From the NCBI GenBank assembly GCA_936924235.1, contig CAKZHN010000346.1, positions 1-13,337 of the forward strand: 13,337 nt of DNA, given 5' to 3'. This document shows positions 12,246-13,337 of the stretch, piece after piece. Under the pieces are notes generated by a model, which saw only the letters and a list, made by a program, of their open reading frames with translations, was not told the DNA's origin and did not search any database. The position numbers and the translations under genes are program-made. Source of the stretch: an uncultured Rhodoplanes sp. (GTDB lineage: Bacteria > Pseudomonadota > Alphaproteobacteria > Rhizobiales > Xanthobacteraceae). How positions within the stretch are numbered: position 1 is the stretch's first letter; every line of letters starts with the position of its first letter.

Positions 12246-13337
12246 ATGTCAGACTTAACGCCGCTGGAAGGCGAATACGACCACATCATCGTCGGCGCGG
12301 GCTCGGCCGGCTGCGTTCTGGCCAACCGGCTGTCGGCCGATCCGAACAATCGCGTGCTGTTGCTCGAAGCCGGCGGCCGCGACAACTGGATCTGGTTTCA
12401 CATCCCGGTCGGCTACCTGTTCGCCATCGGCAATCCGCGCTCCGACTGGATGTTCAAGACCGAAGCCGTGCCGGGGCTGAACGGCCGCGCGCTGAACTAT
12501 CCGCGCGGCAAGGTGATCGGCGGCTCGTCGTCGATCAACGCCATGATCTACATGCGCGGCCAGGCGGCCGATTACGATCACTGGCGGCAGCTTGGCCTGA
12601 CCGGCTGGGGCTGGAACGACGTGCTGCCGATCTTCAAGCAGCACGAGAACCACTTCCTCGGTGCGAGCGAGCATCACGCGGTCGGCGGCGAATGGCGGAT
12701 CGAGCATCCGCGGGTGCGCTGGGACCTGCTCGATGCGTTCCGCACCGCGGCCGAGCAGGCCGGCATCAAGCAGATCGTCGATTTCAACACCGGCGACAAC
12801 GAGGGCTCGGCGCCCTACCACGTCAACCAGAAGTTCGGCCGCCGCTGGTCGGCGGCGCGCGGCTTTTTGAAACCCGCGCTGATGCGGTCGAACCTCAGAC
12901 TCGAAACCGGCTGCCTGGTCGAGCGCGTCACCTTCGACGGCAGGCGCGCCAATGGCGTGCGCTTCCGGCAGAACGGCGAGACGAAGCTCGCGCGCTGCAA
13001 AGGCGAGGTGATCCTTGCGGCCGGCTCGATCGGCTCGGCGCAGGCGTTGCTGCTCTCCGGCGTCGGTCCAGCCGCGCAACTTTCAGGGTTCAACATTCCG
13101 GTGGTGCTGGACAAGCCGGGCGTCGGCGAAAACCTGCAGGACCATCTGCAGCTTCGCATGATCTACAAAGTCACCGGCGTCAAAACGCTCAATGAAATGT
13201 ACGCCTCGCTGTTCGGCCGCGCGCAGATCGCCCTCGACTACGCGCTGCGCCGGCGCGGCCCGCTGACCATGGCGCCGTCGCAGCTCGGCATCTTCACGCG
13301 CTCCGACCGGAACCGCGAGCGCGCCAACATCCAGTAT
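12246..13337 (+). CDS. GMC-family FAD-dependent oxidoreductase (choline dehydrogenase-like), partial
   Basis: The frame is open to the window edge, giving the first 364 residues of a protein whose family is usually 530-560 long. The N-terminal FAD-binding motif is IIVGAGSAGCVLANRL (14-29), with E41 ending strand 2 (LLLEAGG, 38-44). GMC signature 1 is PRGKVIGGSSSINAMIYMRG (86-105) and signature 2 is GSIGSAQALLLSGVGP (260-275). Such enzymes oxidise alcohols to aldehydes or acids using FAD; the substrate here is unknown. No signal peptide is seen, so it is probably cytoplasmic. The ATG at 12246 is well supported by GGAG 5 nt upstream. It is 126 bp after tupA and need not belong to that operon. 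The C-terminal catalytic His/Asn lie beyond the window. Confidence 0.93.
   Translation, partial: MSDLTPLEGEYDHIIVGAGSAGCVLANRLSADPNNRVLLLEAGGRDNWIWFHIPVGYLFAIGNPRSDWMFKTEAVPGLNGRALNYPRGKVIGGSSSINAMIYMRGQAADYDHWRQLGLTGWGWNDVLPIFKQHENHFLGASEHHAVGGEWRIEHPRVRWDLLDAFRTAAEQAGIKQIVDFNTGDNEGSAPYHVNQKFGRRWSAARGFLKPALMRSNLRLETGCLVERVTFDGRRANGVRFRQNGETKLARCKGEVILAAGSIGSAQALLLSGVGPAAQLSGFNIPVVLDKPGVGENLQDHLQLRMIYKVTGVKTLNEMYASLFGRAQIALDYALRRRGPLTMAPSQLGIFTRSDRNRERANIQY

Overview
This 13.3 kb window is GC-rich, densely coding chromosome. It most likely comes from a Hyphomicrobiales alphaproteobacterium of the Bradyrhizobium/Rhodopseudomonas/Xanthobacteraceae type. I infer this from the codon usage, the DUF849, GMC and antiporter gene families, and the palindromic 'CCTCTCCCC...GGGGAGAGG' intergenic repeat at the left edge. 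There are 13 protein-coding genes, the last cut by the window end. I saw no RNA genes, CRISPR arrays, insertion sequences or phage genes.

Layout. (1) 1-316: a stack of nested palindromes, then the leader of the first gene. (2) 317-2785, plus strand: a small acyl-CoA/keto-acid group of a BKACE (DUF849) keto-acid cleavage enzyme, a TetR-type regulator with a likely operator, and an enoyl-CoA hydratase/isomerase. (3) 2925-4769, plus strand: a CPA1 K+/H+ antiporter of the NhaP2/CvrA type, converging on the next block with stop codons sharing CTAG. (4) 9646 down to 4766, minus strand: a class I SAM methyltransferase, two tandem modA paralogues, modB, modC and a BtuF-like binding protein without an evident signal peptide. 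(5) 9854-12119, plus strand: tupB, tupC and tupA, a tungstate-type ABC importer divergent from block 4. (6) 12246 to the end, plus strand: the first 364 codons of a GMC-family FAD oxidoreductase.

How it fits together. The core is a Mo/W oxyanion uptake locus. ModA captures molybdate in the periplasm, ModB forms the channel and ModC hydrolyses ATP. TupA, TupB and TupC do the same for tungstate. The mod genes are nearly contiguous (gaps of 2-7 bp from modA1 through the BtuF-like gene), as are tupB, tupC and tupA. The two units diverge around the methyltransferase gene.

The most notable non-coding signal is a two-hairpin leader repeated upstream of both modA2 and the methyltransferase. It includes a 23-bp identical core and a similarly placed GGAGAA ribosome binding site. 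This suggests that the methyltransferase shares a leader, and perhaps regulation, with the mod operon. The tandem modA genes are close paralogues with long identical DNA patches. No ModE-type regulator gene or classical Mo-box was seen in the window.
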